Positions 10,860 to 24,201 of a DNA stretch of 64,000 bases are shown here, one piece after another. The notes under the pieces were generated by a model. It was not told where the DNA came from. It made no database searches and saw only the letters and a program-made list of their open reading frames with translations. Position 1 is the stretch's first letter; each line of letters begins with the position of its first letter. A program made the translations under genes and the position numbers. This DNA is from Hydractinia symbiolongicarpus (lineage: Eukaryota > Cnidaria > Hydrozoa > Anthoathecata > Hydractiniidae): NCBI RefSeq assembly GCF_029227915.1, contig NC_079882.1:3286001-3350000 (forward strand), in the 5' to 3' direction.

Positions 10860-12250
10860 CTCGATCTCCCTCTCTTTTATAAAGGCTTTGTTGGATTGGA
10901 CTCCCCTTCCCTCTTTCTATACTTCTAGTTCACACTAGGGCTACTTTAACATTACTTATAATAACGTTTTCAGTTGCAAACATGTTGTACACGTTTATAA
11001 GAAACAAGCTAACGGCCAACTAGTAAAAGTTCCTTTAAGATCTAAGAACACTATAAAATTTCTGAGTAGGTTTCTTAGTTTACATACAAGAAAAGATGAA
11101 ACAATGACTTCGCCTCCTCTAAAATGTTGCTATTCCCAACCTCGATCCCAGGCCCGTAGCGTTTCGATTTGCCAGGATATTCTTCCAATTTCTTGTTATA
11201 CCTGGATGCTATTGATTCATAAGAGGCATATAAAAAAGTTTCTAGTCAGTTTCTTATAAAGTGATTTAAAAAACGTGTAAGAGCATTTCATAACTTGTTT
11301 TTTGTGAGCCCTTATTTTTTTAACTTTCCTATTTTCGATAAAATTGCGCACAAATACGCTCGTAATTTTTGAACGATTATGAGCTCCAATATCCTTCCTT
11401 AAATTTCTCTGAAATTATTTAGTTTATGGAAGGTCTGATCCATGGTCTAATTTTTTTGTCCACCAATCAGGGATGAGTGGTAAGTATTGAGACGTGTTCA
11501 CATTTCTTTTTTTATACACACACTGAACTTGAGTGTCTTGGGGATGTCCTTCATTTTTTCAAATTTGTGCTAAAAACGTTTGTGTAAATAGCAAAATTAG
11601 TAAAAGGCATTTCGGTCAATGTTCTCAGATACAAAGTCAATTACAAACTAAAATGCTCTCAATTCGTTGGAAACAAAATTAAGATTTCTTAGAAAGAAAG
11701 TAATTTTTACGATTTCGTGATTTTTGGCTTAATTGCTTTTCGTGAAATTTAATTCTTGCTAAAAATGATTGACATGATCATTCGCGAATGTTATTTCTCG
11801 CAAACAATTTAAAAAGTTATTTCCCTTGATTTCGCTAATTTTGATGTCTCGCGAATTTTTCTTCCGCAAACGTTTCTTCCTTCGAAGAAATAAGAAATAA
11901 TACATTTCATCTGGATGGGATTTTTCGGTCCAACACGGGTATAATATTTCTACACAAAAAAGTGATTTTAGAAGTACAAATTGAATATAGATAACAATTT
12001 TCGCTTTTCCAGTGTTACAAGAGTACAAATAATAAATATTAATAAATATTATTAAAATTCATAAATAAAATTCATGTATAAAAAAGTGAAATAAAAGAAA
12101 TTTTTATAAATTAAATGAAAAATGATTACAGATTTTAATATTTTAGGGAAAATATATTTACAGAAAGGTTTGATTTAAGTCAAAGGTAAAATAATAGACT
12201 AGAAATCATTTTCAATCAGATTCATGTTAGCTTTTATACTATTTACAGTT
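10860..12250. other. AT-rich intergenic stretch
   Basis: No gene, recognised repeat or RNA seen. Its right end should contain the 3' UTR of the minus-strand VWA gene. Confidence 0.4.
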
Positions 12251-12251
12251 A

Positions 12252-12257
12252 TTTATT
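12252..12257 (-). terminator. AATAAA polyadenylation signal of the VWA gene
   Basis: Canonical hexamer on the minus strand about 150 bases beyond the stop codon at 12407-12409. Confidence 0.5.
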
Positions 12258-12406
12258 ACCAACATAAATACCAGTCTCGATGATATTCTCGATTAAAAAA
12301 GGCAAAAGTTTCTTATGCCAACACAAAGCAATGCTTTGTGCGAGATGATTAAAAGTGCGAAAGAAATTCTCTCACTAAAATGACAACGTATAACTATGTT
12401 GAGCTA

Positions 12407-15400
12407 CTAAGGCAAAATACTGGCTCTATAGTGACCCTGTTTCACATCTTTTACGTGTTCGTTTATATCTCGATGTCGGTCATTATCTTTTCTCATATGA
12501 CGAAATCTGGCATCAGTGTACTTTCTAATCTGCTTCAATCTTCTAATCTTCAATTCATGATCCTCAATCTGCTTGTCAACTCTTCGTTGTTCAAAATCAT
12601 TTTTCCTCTCCTCTTGACTTCTTGCCTAGGTGAAAAGAAACAAAAATCGTTACAACAAGGTAAACGAAAAAGATCATCTTAGTTACATCCTTTTTTCTAT
12701 CCTCTTTAAGATCAAAGTGACGCACATTTCGGTGACGGAACAATACTCTCATACAATCCAATTATAACTTGTTACCTAGAGAAATTCCATTGGCCGAAAC
12801 GAACTTCAACAAGACACTTAAATATTATAAAATCTAAACATCTTTTTATTTCTTAGTATTTTTATAATGTGTATATTTAACATTTTAACTATATCTATAT
12901 ATTTTTTTGTTTTTTATTTTTATTAAAAGGACACCGTTTTTAACTGATTTGTACACCCTTTTAAAAAATTCGTAATAATAATAATAATAATAATAATAAA
13001 TTTATAAGCAAATACTGCTATGAATATGTAGCCTGTCGAGGTGTTGGTGTAGAAAATAGAAAGCAAGTAGACACAGAAAAATAGTTTGCTGAGGAAGCAA
13101 ATTGTTAGTGTTTGTTTGTTTTTTTTGTTTGTTTTACTTTAAGGTACAGTGAATTTTCAATGAAAACGAAAACGTGAAACCAATCCTTTCAGGCACATCG
13201 GTTCCTTAAGTTTAACTAATTTCTTTGGCGTGAAACCCTGGGTAAGAAAAAGTTTAAAGATTGGTTAAATGAAACCCTTTTCTTCGGTCCGGTGTAGGTT
13301 CTACTTACCGGGTGTCAACTGTAAATTATGTCCACTTACATTAATACGTTCACCTTTGTCAACCCATTGTTCCTGCGCTCTTTTCTTCTTCATATCGTCA
13401 TAAACCTTTTTTCTGTCTTTTAACGCATCTATTCTTTCATATTTCTTTTGTTGGTTCTTCAACTCTCTTTGATTTTCGTATTTTCGTTGCTCCTCCTGTT
13501 TTCTTTGTTTGATTTTCGTCTTTGAAGCATCTTTTTCAATAGTTATCTTCACTTTTGTGTACCCTTTTCTCTCTGGACCGTTGTGATGATATCTACAATA
13601 ATACATATATTAGTTCGCAGTTAGTTTAGAATACTGTCCACTAGTCCCCAAGAAGGAGTTTTTAAGTTTAGTTTTAAGCAGAGGTTAAGAATTGAGCAAG
13701 TTTGAAATACGTCTTTGAAAACTTTATAACTTAACTTAAATAATACAGTTCGGGCGCTTACTAAGCACATTTCAATTTTATTTACCAGAAAATAAAATTA
13801 CTACACGACGATGTACAGTTACATACCTTGGCTGTTCTTCTCTTTCTCCAAACTGCACACTCCTATCCTGTCTTGCAATTTGCTCTTTCAGGTCACGCAA
13901 TTCTCGCTTGGTTTTTAATACCTCAATCCTATCTTTGTCTTTATATGAAGCATTTACAGGTGAACTGGAGTTGCTTGTCTTTTGAGGAAACTTGTCAACC
14001 ACCCGGTGAGCTATAATATCGTGATGCTTGTAACCCGAATTGTCACTTCTTCCAGGTGTCCAGTTGGATGATCTCTGCTGTATCAGGCGCCGATCTATTT
14101 TAAATATACATACGACCTGATGTACGATACAGATACACCGACCTTAAGTACTCAATTCGTGACGCGAGGCTATATATGTATAATTCCCAATTACTTTAAC
14201 TTCCAATAATCTCAACATTCTTTACAACAAGTCTAAAAGAACACAGCTTACCTGTTTTAACTGGAAATGGAACTCCGTCAGCTGTTTGATATTCTTCAGC
14301 TGTAGGCACACTTTGTTTACTCTTGTAACGGCCCGTATAAGCTGTTGTTTCTCTTGTAATAGGACGCCCTACCCAATGTTTTTTTGATCTTTCAACAACA
14401 TTACTTCCCACTGTTGCAGATCTGTATCTCCTTCTCGGTGTGTTTTCTAGTCTTTTTTTGTTCGTTTTCCACGAAGGAGGGTGGGGCTCAATGTAGGACT
14501 CTAGAAAATCATGTTACACTCTTTACAATCGGTTAAGAAATAAGTATAAGTAAAAACAGTTTGTATATTTCAAATTGTAAATTAATTACACAATTTAGTT
14601 GTCATTGCAGCCGGAAGAGAAAATTTCACATTTCAATATTGAAAATTTTTTTTTAACTGAGCGTACACTGTGCAATTTGGATTTTTAACGTATTAAACAA
14701 AAAATAACATTAAAATCATTTGCTAACATGATTAACCATTAGCGCTTTGATTTAATTCCTAACCTCTAAGTTCTTTGGGTTCAGCACTCCTACTGCGAAC
14801 ATGTCTGCCAATAACACCATCCTCAAAAGAAGATGGTATAGAAGCCAGTAACTTCTCACGTGACGCAGTTCGTTGTCTGATCTTCTTTATTTTATCATAT
14901 GTTTCAACAGCACTTTCGTAGCCATCAGTAAAACCATTCTCATAGATATAATCACCACGCTTTTCTTCTTGTGCCATTGCCAATAGTTTTTGTTGATATA
15001 AAAACTCTAAAATAAAATGCATGCAATCTTATTTCAATTTTCAAATTCTTATTTCATAAACAAAACACCACCCGGAGATGGTATAGTGGTAGCGCTGTCG
15101 ACTTATAATCATATGGTTGCAGGTTCGAGTCTCCACTCGGGCGCACTGGTAATGTTTTAGCCGGCTTGGAGCCATCTACTGAACGCCAATTGGCTTGTTT
15201 GGCAGGCAAGCAAGTTAGAGCAAATGATATACGTGTCTCTTGCGCTAATGTAACATAGTTACAGTCTGAGTGGAGGAAGAGCCAGCCGTTAGGATGGAAA
15301 CCCAAGGACGTTAAAACTTTCCGTTAATTACTTACGCGTAAGAAAAAAACGTGAGATTTTACACATAACACGCACAGTATAAGATTGGTGTCTTAAACAA

Positions 15401-18208
15401 TAACAACAAAAGACTTATACCTTCTTGTTCTTTCATATTTAAACTAGCCAGTAATTCTTCACTTTCTTTTAACTGTCTATCTAAACGAAAAATAAGGCGT
15501 ACACAACTGGTTTCCATGACAAACAAACAAATAAACAGAACCATACAAAATTGTTTTCAGTAAAGATGTGCACTTGCAAAGAGTTCTTTCCATACGAACG
15601 TACAAAATAAATTCACATTTATTAACAGAAATATTACGACAAGAAAGAATCGGAAGAGTATTTACAGAATTACCACCTCACAACTCAACATAAACCAACC
15701 TATTTTCTCTTTTAAGTAATTTCGTGCATTTTTATCATGATCATCATCAGAACCATGCTCATCTTCCTCCTTGTGAGAATACTTTCTCGAATGGCGTTTT
15801 CTTTGTTTCTTTTTTCTTGACGACGAAGTAACCTTCTCATCAATACCCCTCACAATTTTTTTGTACACATCAAGTGATATATATACTGCAGATGTAAGAG
15901 GTACTCTTTTTATTTCTCCATTGAATAATTCAACTTCAAGTAACTTGTCAAAACCAGTATCGTCATCATCTGAAGTACAAAAATTAAAAAAAAATACTAT
16001 ATAAAAGAAAAGCTAAAAATGTACCTGAAATTATTGTTGTCTTATTTTCAACATGTGCTAGAGATATGACATGAGATAGCACAGTCGGTAGTTCAAACGC
16101 GAAGCAAGAATGATCACATGGGTTTTCAAGTTCCACTTACTACACCATAAATGCAACATATGGAAAGCTAATATGCAAGTTTAATTATTATAGTCACAAT
16201 GTTGGCTAAAATTCCTATTAATACACTTTCCATTAAGGTTATAAATTTTTTATACATACAATTTAGACAGATTCTGTGGTTTTTAATCAAAGTTACAAAA
16301 GTTAGGTACGGGTGACACAAAATTACTAATTAATCTATGTTAAAGTTCGTAAGAAAAATTTTAATTTTAATTACCGTTTTGTACTCAGGAAATATCATAG
16401 AAGTTATATCACAAAAATTTTCAAAACAAAAGAAAACACCTAAAAAGTATTACCAAATAAATATTCCTTCTTTAGAACAGTTGCTGGAGTAAACTTTTTC
16501 TTTTTGGAAGATAAATTCACCAAGACTTTATCTCCAGAGTAAATTCTATGTTGTTTTGCTTCATCATAAAATACTATGTCGTTTAACGAGCATTTCTGTT
16601 GGAGTTGAAACTTGATATCTTTTGAAGATTGAAACAGAACTATAACTTGCTCTATTGAAAGCATCTAGAAAAATTTGGATAATATTCTATTATCAGTACA
16701 GTTAAGCAGGATTCAAATCAAAACCAAAATTAAAGTATGTGTGTGCATGGTAAAATAATACATATAACAAAGTTTAGATTTACATTTTTAAAACTTACTC
16801 TTCAACTCATTACATCATATTACTTCTTACCAGTTTAACTATTGTTCCTTTGTAATAAAATCCACTGCTTTTTCTTTTGGCCAAAACCTTTTTACCAAGA
16901 TAATTATTGCCATGATCAAGATCAGTTCTTTCTGTATCACTTTCAGTTTCACTTGAGTAATCACTAGCAGAGGATGAACCACTGCTAGAGCCTGAATCTG
17001 AAGAATCACCTCTGTACGTCTTTTTAAAGGGGTAAATTTGTTGTGACTTGCACTTATTGTGACTACCACTTGTGAGCAAATGCAAGGAACCATTAGTGTT
17101 TAATGCCAGCTTTTCCCAAAACTGCACAACAGACTCATCGATGTTACCATTATTTACATATATTGAATGAATAGGTCGTCCCTGAGATAATTCAGTTATA
17201 CATTTTAAAACTACAGAAGGTTTTTGATTTGGCAACCCATCCGTAAATATGACAATAGCATCTGAATTATCATCGCTATAGGCTGTGACCAATGCAGACA
17301 AAGTATTTGTTGAGGCTTCACAGGTAAGTCCATGAATCCAAGTGGCTGCTAAAGCAAGGTTTTCTTTAGAACAGGAAACCATAGAATTTGAAAACACTTG
17401 ACTTGAGTTGGAAAATGAAATGACATTGAAACTTCCATGTTCTTGTCTGTATAATGTGTTGTGGATAAGCATCATGGCAGCTTCTTTAATTATGTCAAAT
17501 GTTTTGTACATGGAACCTGATGCATCAATTATGATTGAAATATTTCTTTCCTTTATGCTTTTTGATATGTCAGTGACATCTCGGTGCAGGCTTGCCATGT
17601 CTGCGACAGTCTAAACAACAATGGGCATCGCTTGTAGGTCAGAGGGTAGCTTTTATCGAAAATTCTAATTCGTGTGGATGCAAGTTGACTTGCATGGTCA
17701 CTTTTAAAATTGTGATGGAAAGTTTTTCTGAAGATTTTAAATAAAAATGTTATCCATGCATTCAATTCCAGAATAAATTCACAAAACAATTACATTAACT
17801 ATCTTTAGTAGGCTGTTAATCCCAAGGTAAAACTACTACTAATAAAAAAAAACTGATTGTATTTCATGCACAATAGCAAAATCTTCTTGACTTTAACTTA
17901 AACTAATATTTAGTTAAATTTCATAATTTCCCATTTTTCATGTTACCCTTAAAAAAAGGAATCTTCTCTGTGTTTTCCAATTATGTTGTGACTGTGGTAC
18001 AGTTGGTTAAATAATTAATTTTTACATTACGCTGCAATTGCAGTTCATAGAACTTACTCCTATATTAGTATTTCCATTAAAAAAGTTATTACAAATCAGA
18101 GCTACAATCTGGAAAACATACCATCCCCTGGAGTGTTATTCTGGGACAATCCTGGGGTACTTTGCAGCACCATAGCACCAAATAGTTAATTTGACTTTTG
18201 GTCATCAT
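12407..18208 (-). CDS. VWA + DUF4537-type + coiled-coil protein (VWA3B/C11orf16-like)
   Basis: Ten coding exons (high to low): 18208-18122, 17610-16831, 16664-16454, 15969-15700, 15480-15421, 15006-14764, 14500-14252, 14094-13827, 13592-13340, 12625-12407. All junctions are GT..AG and the frame runs through to an 879-residue product. An in-frame stop precedes the start ATG. The VWA domain (about 50-215) has the MIDAS residues D58, S60, S62 (DASGSM) and FTDGLPN, so metal binding is likely. A Ser-rich linker and two Tudor-like segments follow (LGKKVLAKRKSSGFYYKGT; GDKVLVNLSS), the DUF4537 arrangement known from VWA3B and C11orf16. The rest is very charged, with a predicted coiled coil to the end. 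No signal peptide is seen, so it should be intracellular; function is unknown, though relatives are often linked to ciliated cells. Exon 1 and the last junction are the least certain parts. Confidence 0.75.
12975..13001. repeat. (AAT)n microsatellite
   Basis: About nine uninterrupted TAA/AAT units, inside the last intron of the minus-strand VWA gene. Confidence 0.9.
15068..15345 (+). mobile_element. tRNA-derived SINE (family 1), intronic
   Basis: The head is a tRNA-like block with an A-box-like GGTATAGTGGTAGCGC, a CTTATAAT anticodon-loop-like segment (Ile-UAU type) and a B box GGTTCGAGTC. The body includes AATGTAACATAGTTACAGTC and AGGAAGAGCCAGCCGTTAGG, and the tail is TTAC-rich. A second copy of the body and tail lies inverted at 40013-40180. 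Inserted in intron 5 of the VWA gene, on the opposite strand. Confidence 0.7.
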
Positions 18209-19141
18209 AATTGAACAACTAAATCAGGCACATGTATGATTTAGATGTTTGAGGCTACACACATATGTTTTCATATTGAGCTTTACAGCTACATGCCAGC
18301 TGGTGACAAAATATTTTCTATAATAAAAACTCTCTTTTCTAGGAAAATCTTTACTGTGATGACCTTTACTCTTTGTCATTTTATTTTTACATTTAAAGGT
18401 TTTATATTTCTATTTACTTTTCTTTACAAACTTGTTTGTTTTTAAATAAATTGAAGTATTACTTGAATTACATAAAGTATATAAAAAGCACTTATATTCA
18501 GGATATCTTTCGTGTTCCAAAATTTACAAAATAGACAACTTAAACAATGCAATGAGAAAATTTGTGCATGGTTGGGCATGGCATTTTATTTATTTATTGA
18601 ATAAACAAATCTCTAATATTATGAAACTAGACAATTGCAGAAAATTTTTATGAAAAAGATTTCCATTTCCACATTTGCTTTACTCTTCTGATACTCTCTT
18701 TGTTAATTCACATCACCAATTTTTCTTAATGACGCATTTGCTCTTTGAGCAATAGAAAAAATAGCAATGTTTAAAGCCGCCATTAACTACATTTTTCTGT
18801 TTCAGCAGGATTCATTTTTTTGTTTAACCTGGCATAAACAGTCCTCCCATTTACTGACATTCTTGCCAAGTTGTTACAATATTGGTGTCAGAACTATTCA
18901 TTAGATAATCATGTGATAAGGACCGTATGCACTAGCCTTGTTAGTTATAAGTAGCTTAACCTACCTTTAAAAATATGTAATGTGTTCTAAAGTTCTTGAA
19001 AAAATGAGTCAGTCAAGCAGGCAGCTGGTCAACTTTCCTCCCTGGATTTTTCAATATATATATACCTTTTCCAGAATTGTATGCACACAACATTTAAACA
19101 AAGTTTGTTTGTGGTACCCTTTGAAATATGTCAGCTGTTAT

Positions 19142-19225
19142 GCAGGCCTATCATAAAGGGGTGAGCGATTGCTCTTGCTCATACAAAGACGCCCCTAATT
19201 CTGAGAAATAGGATAATACTTGTGC
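19142..19225 (+). repeat. Dispersed repeat, family 2, copy 1
   Basis: Contains GAGCGATTGCTCTTGCTCAT and AATTCTGAGAAATAGG; an inverted relative lies at 37178-37235. The TGAGCGATTGCTCTTGCTCA core is itself partly palindromic. Probably SINE- or MITE-like. Confidence 0.55.
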
Positions 19226-19673
19226 CACTACCTGCTTTCCCAGTTCCACATAAAATTTAGCTGGCTGAGCGATTTTGATTTTTAAACTTTGTACCCTAAA
19301 TTTTTTTTCTAGTAATTATTTTTGTCTTTTAGATTAATATAGAATGTATGTTGGGTTTCGAAATAAAAGTTTTTTTAAAAGGAATACTCTTGCTGATGCA
19401 CTGCTTGTTCTGCTTGCAGGTACAGTTATGCAAACTTGTTTTATCTGTGTCTCATCTACATTCACCTTTGCACGAGTGAAGGATGGAACAACTAGTAATG
19501 AACTGTACTCTGGGTTACCAAGAGGCTGTGATGATGAGAATCATTGTCTATGTAATTATGCTAGGATGTACAGATTGGCAAAAGGCTTTCCTTCATTAAC
19601 TTTTTCACAATAGAATAAAAATCTTCTACACCAAGTGTAATGGAAGTCTGCTTTCTTTAAAACTTCTATCTTT

Positions 19674-19893
19674 AATGGAGATCAGTTTTCAATTTTCACA
19701 GATTAAAAATATCTTACTATGTTTGATTGACCTGAGGTAGTCTAGGGTTTATCATTTTTTGTTGATTTCCGCCGGGAGATTCTAATGGAGATTAGTTTTC
19801 AATTTTCACAGATTAAAAATATCTTACTATGTTTGATTGACCTGAGGTAGTCTAGGGTTTATCATTTTCTGTTGATTTCTGCCGCGTAAGGTG
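19674..19893. repeat. Tandem duplication, unit 110 bp, two copies
   Basis: AATGGAGATCAGTTTTC recurs 110 bases later as AATGGAGATTAGTTTTC, and the two units match closely through GACCTGAGGTAGTCTAGGG. Few differences, so the duplication is fairly recent. No coding content. Confidence 0.85.
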
Positions 19894-21381
19894 GAATCTT
19901 TAAAATCGCCTTGGAAGATATAGAGATTGAGCCTGGATGTAGCTTTAAAAAAGCATCACGTATAGTGTATTTACTCTCCTACCCAGCTTCCCTTTTCAAG
20001 TTTTTGCCATGGAGTGCAAAAAATATTTCTGCCTTTTCAAAATTCACATACATTATCTGTGGAAGAAATTTTTGTGGATCTTTTTTTTGCAGAACTTTGG
20101 GCCAAATCCGCAAAAATGTTCCACAGAAATTTTAGAAGTCAGTCGAAAATCAGTCAAAAAAATTCTTCTGCAAAATTCTCCATTTCAGCTATCCACAACA
20201 ATACTACCACAAAAATTTTCATTTCTTCATATTTTGATTTCTTTAGGATCTAAGTTATTGAGTTCTATGTTGCTCATTTGTAAATGTCCTTGACTGTTGA
20301 ATATAACATTTTAGGGATGCTTTTAGGCAGATTTAGGAACTTTCCAAAAAATTAAAATATTTAAGAAACTGCAAAAATTGGTCTTTGCAAACTGTACACG
20401 CAGGTTTTCTTCTTGGAAATACAGACATCATAACTATTTAACGTTTCAAAGTATCACCTGATTTTTTTATTAAAACTTCATAAAATGGTGAAAATGTTAT
20501 TTTACCTTCATTTATACCTGTCATCTTTGAATATTAAGGGCACAGAAAAATATCACATTAATGTGCTAAGAATACTTTGAATTCTTCATATATGTTTCTT
20601 TTTAGTATTTTTTTTTTCTTTTTTAGGTCAGCCATAATGTAACACATCATCAGCATCTCCAAAAAATGTTGTAAACTGCAAACAATAAATTGTGAAAATA
20701 AACCATCACTAAAGCTAATGTATATTTATATAATTCATTCTAGTCTTATTTTGGTTAATAGTATTTACTTCACATTATTTTTCTAGAAAACTCGACTTCT
20801 ATGGTTTTCATTGTTAATTTTACAGAACTTGTATCATGAAATTTTTAGAACTTTCCAGGTAGATCCCCAGTTTTTATACTTTTCTTTTATACTTCTTTAT
20901 GTGTAAATCTGTATATTTTTGTTATTTATTCAGATGTAATTAAATTAAAGTATATATAAATTGCATTATTTTTCGCCCATATTTAATACTTTTCCGGCCA
21001 GGTTACTTTAACCCCTGTTCTTTTTTATATAAGAACAGTGTTATAACAACATGAACCTCAGACTCAAAACCCCAGACTCGAATCATTGTTTTTACAACAA
21101 CTAAACTACTCAAGAAATGGAATAGTCAAAAAGGCTTAAAAAAGCAGTTAAATTGAAAATCTCAGCCTTGGGTCAATCATTAAACATTTTGCTTTGAGAA
21201 AAGTTTCTCTTGACAAGGCGGAAATCTTCAAGATTTAAGGCTTTCTGTTTCTTATTTGTTTCAGTGGCCTCTAGTGGAAACAATCCACTAACTATAGGTT
21301 TTTGTGATTTTCTGGGCTAGCCACTTTACTTTAAATATATATTATTGTTATTATTCCCAATGCCATAACAGCAAACCCTAC

Positions 21382-21818
21382 GAGGGTGCTGATAAGCTGC
21401 ATACGCTGCAAAAAGTGCGGGGGTTTTGAAAAAAATCCAAGTATTCGCCCGAAAAAACCTGCATAGGCCCGAACAATGCCCGAAAAAGAAAAAAAAGAGA
21501 CACTAATGTGATTCAAAAAAAACTATAAAAATTAAAATAAACTTACTATGTGGTAGCGAAAAGAACTGTTTTTGATGGTTTTTGATAAAGTTATTTTATA
21601 AATAACTTATATATAAACTATATTAACTCCTTTCTTTTCAAGCGCCTTCTTCCCAAATATCGTCCGCACGGTTTGTTACAAGGAATTGCATTTCGGGAAT
21701 GTTCCGGGCGATTTCGGGAAAGTGCGGGCGGTTTCGTGGGGCAAACGTCAATTTTATTCGAAAAGTGGCCCGAACTCGCCGTATATATGCGGGCGTTTGC
21801 GGCTTTATCGGCACCCTC
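21382..21818. mobile_element. MITE-like element with GAGGGTGC inverted ends
   Basis: The left end GAGGGTGCTGATAAGCTGCA and the right end (inverted) GAGGGTGCCGATAAAGCCGC form imperfect terminal repeats about 25 bp long. The interior is unusually GC-rich near each end, with repeated GGGCG/CCCGAA motifs. No target duplication could be fixed, and the superfamily is unknown. Confidence 0.5.
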
Positions 21819-24055
21819 TTCAAATACTGTGTGGTGTACAGGGACAAAGGAATTTAGTTATTTTACTTTTTGAATTTTTTTCTTCATTTATATGCATCGC
21901 TTGCACAAACAAAGTTATCAAAAATTGCTTTAGCTTTGAAAATATTCTTAGATGATCATATTATTATATAAGCTAGTAGCTAGCTAGCTATATACTTGTT
22001 ATTTTTTTCTAATTTTTTCCAGATTTACCAGCTCGGGTTTTAAACACTGTAAGTGGATTTTTCAGAGGATGGCAAATTAAAACTTACAAAAATATTTTAT
22101 TTTATATTTATACATTTATTAATAACAATATATGGCAAAGAGCTGTGGCTAGCCAGCTAGATTTTTAGAACAAAGATAATCACTTTTTGCCCGTAGCTTT
22201 TCTAGCACAGCAACTTTAAGTAAAAAAAAAGCGTGCAAAGTTGTAAAAATAAACCTTACTTTTCCTAAATGATCTGTTTACCAACACTAAACATTAACAA
22301 CCTATTGTCGTGATGGTGTGATAAGTGTGAACGGGATGCAACTGTTTGTTTACCATCATAACTATGGTACCATTATGTTTCGAACGTAAACGATAACTGT
22401 CTCGATAAGTCAACTGTCAAGGCGCCAAGGATAGAGTCGGAGCTCCCAGGGACAATCTTCGTCCGCCAACAGCAACAGGACCAGGTCTTTTCTTTGTTTG
22501 TAAGAGGCGCAAAAGGAGAGGAGCGCTACCCAACCGTTTTACTGTGTCTGTTTGGTTCATAGATACAAAAGAAGAGATTGTAGTTTTCATCAACTTAAGT
22601 AAACTTGCCCCTTTTTTATTCACTAGTTCTTCCACCATAATTTTTGCCTTTTTTCTGATAGCGTAATTTTCTGAATATAGAGATTGGTTGCATCCCGCTT
22701 TTAGCTATAAAGCGTTTAATTTTCTCCCTTATTGTAACACAGTTTTTTTAGAGGTCTGTTATACGTAGCCTAAGTAAAACTGACGTTGGCGTGAGATTCT
22801 CCGGTCTTTCCTTAAATATGTATTCACTTATAGAAGATTCATAAGACACCGAAGTTAGTTCACTTCGGCAAAAAAATTTCACCTCGCGAGTTTCAACGCG
22901 AGTTTTAAGTACGTGAGTGCAGCCAGTGCATTTCTTTCTCGCAAGAGAAAATTTAAAATTCGTATTATTAATTTTTTAGGAGAATTTGCTCCTGCCATTT
23001 TCTACTTATAAATAATGCATAGTGTTAAAAAAGCCTTGTTACCAAGATGAAATATACCTTTTCTGGGAACAATGAATAATGCAATTTGATTAATTAATGG
23101 TATAATCGAAAAGAATAATATTAATAACTAATAAAAAGAAACAACTCTATCTCGCTTCACGACATCCTTTTTTGTCAAAGTGGAATGCGATTCTGATGTC
23201 AGAATAATACATGACGAGGTTGTAAATCTTCAATTTCATAAAAAAAGGCCAATTGAAATGTGTTAAAAAACACATCCTCGCCAAAGCCGCTAGCTGCCGC
23301 GGGCCTCAATGTCAAAAAGGCAAAAGACCCTGGGGACAAGTTGTTGGAAAGAAAGATTTGCGGTTGCTGCATACCAAGCGCTTTAAATTGCTTGGATAGA
23401 GTTTTTTTCAGTTACGTGAGCGTTTTTTAATGATTTTGATTTAAAAATGGAAAGAAGGCGGAAAACAACATAATAATTCTATTTTTAAAACATTGTGATA
23501 ATTTTCAAATATGCACCGTGTTGATAAAATTAACAACAAAAGTCAGAAGTAAGTCACAAAATACATTTAGTCATTAGGCCTCTCTTGCCAAAGAACAAAA
23601 TTTATTCGTAACTTAAAATGTTTAAAAGGTCAAGGATATTCACACATACTTTTGAGGCAAGTTACAAATCGAAATTTTGCGACGAATTCCCCGAACCTTA
23701 TTTGCAAGAAAAAATCTTTCGATTAGTAACCATTACTGTTTCAAGAAATCGGAAATTGGAGAAATTTTCGTAGCACCGAAGAAGAATGAAAACACTAATG
23801 TTATTGTAGTTGATGATTAAAGAAGAAATAAAATCAATCACTTTAACTTCGTGTGAAAAAACTTCCGTGCTTTTTTATGGGGTTTTTTATTCAGCTTATG
23901 TTTACATGTGCAAGCTTAAAAAGCCCGAGAATGCAAAAATACTTCAAATCAACGGATCAAAGAAATTTTACATCAAATTCGAAAATCTAAGCACGTGAAC
24001 TTATTTTTTTTTATATTCTATTTGTGGCTAATTTATCTTGAATATTCATAGAGTA
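21819..24055. other. Intergenic stretch
   Basis: No supported gene. A 73-codon minus-strand frame at 22417-22638 has somewhat higher GC but resembles nothing I know. The sequence near 23290-23340 carries the CCCTGGGGAC repeat motif also seen near 9700. Confidence 0.35.
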
Positions 24056-24200
24056 CTAGTCGTTAGTCCGTGGAAAAATCCACGGGTTCGCCCGTCCTTT
24101 TTATACCGCATTGTGTGCGTCTCGCTACCTGCGCGGCTAAGCTACCATCTTGCGTGACAGACAGACGGACGGACAGACGTATACGGGTATTATAACATGG
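24056..24200 (-). mobile_element. Helitron-like element, copy 2
   Basis: Minus-strand 3' end: hairpin CCGTGGA/TCCACGG, then CTAG followed by a host T. The 5' part differs from the other copies (CCCGTATACGTCTGTCC), so it is a subfamily. It abuts the next copy head to tail. Confidence 0.5.
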
Positions 24201-24201
24201 A

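Larger units (their letters stand above)
18209..21381. other. Intergenic stretch with repeats
   Basis: No convincing gene. It contains a dispersed repeat at 19142-19225, a 110-bp tandem duplication at 19674-19893, and AT-rich sequence. An acceptor-like T tract with AG at about 20626 and an AATAAA near 20690 could mark a 3' exon of an unrecognised plus-strand transcript, but no coding frame supports it. Confidence 0.4.

Noticed and set aside
13301-13303. TAG at 13301 as the only end of the VWA gene
   Set aside because: A phase-0 donor at 13339 joins perfectly to a charged coiled-coil exon (12625-12407) and better explains the gene; kept only as an alternative end.
19344-19613. 89-codon plus-strand frame with several cysteines
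   Set aside because: No family resemblance, and the flanks are repeats; an acceptor-like AG alone is not enough.
22417-22638. 73-codon minus-strand frame with PLLLRLLQTKKRPGPVAVGG
   Set aside because: No recognised domain, no splice or polyadenylation context, may be a repeat; not called a gene.
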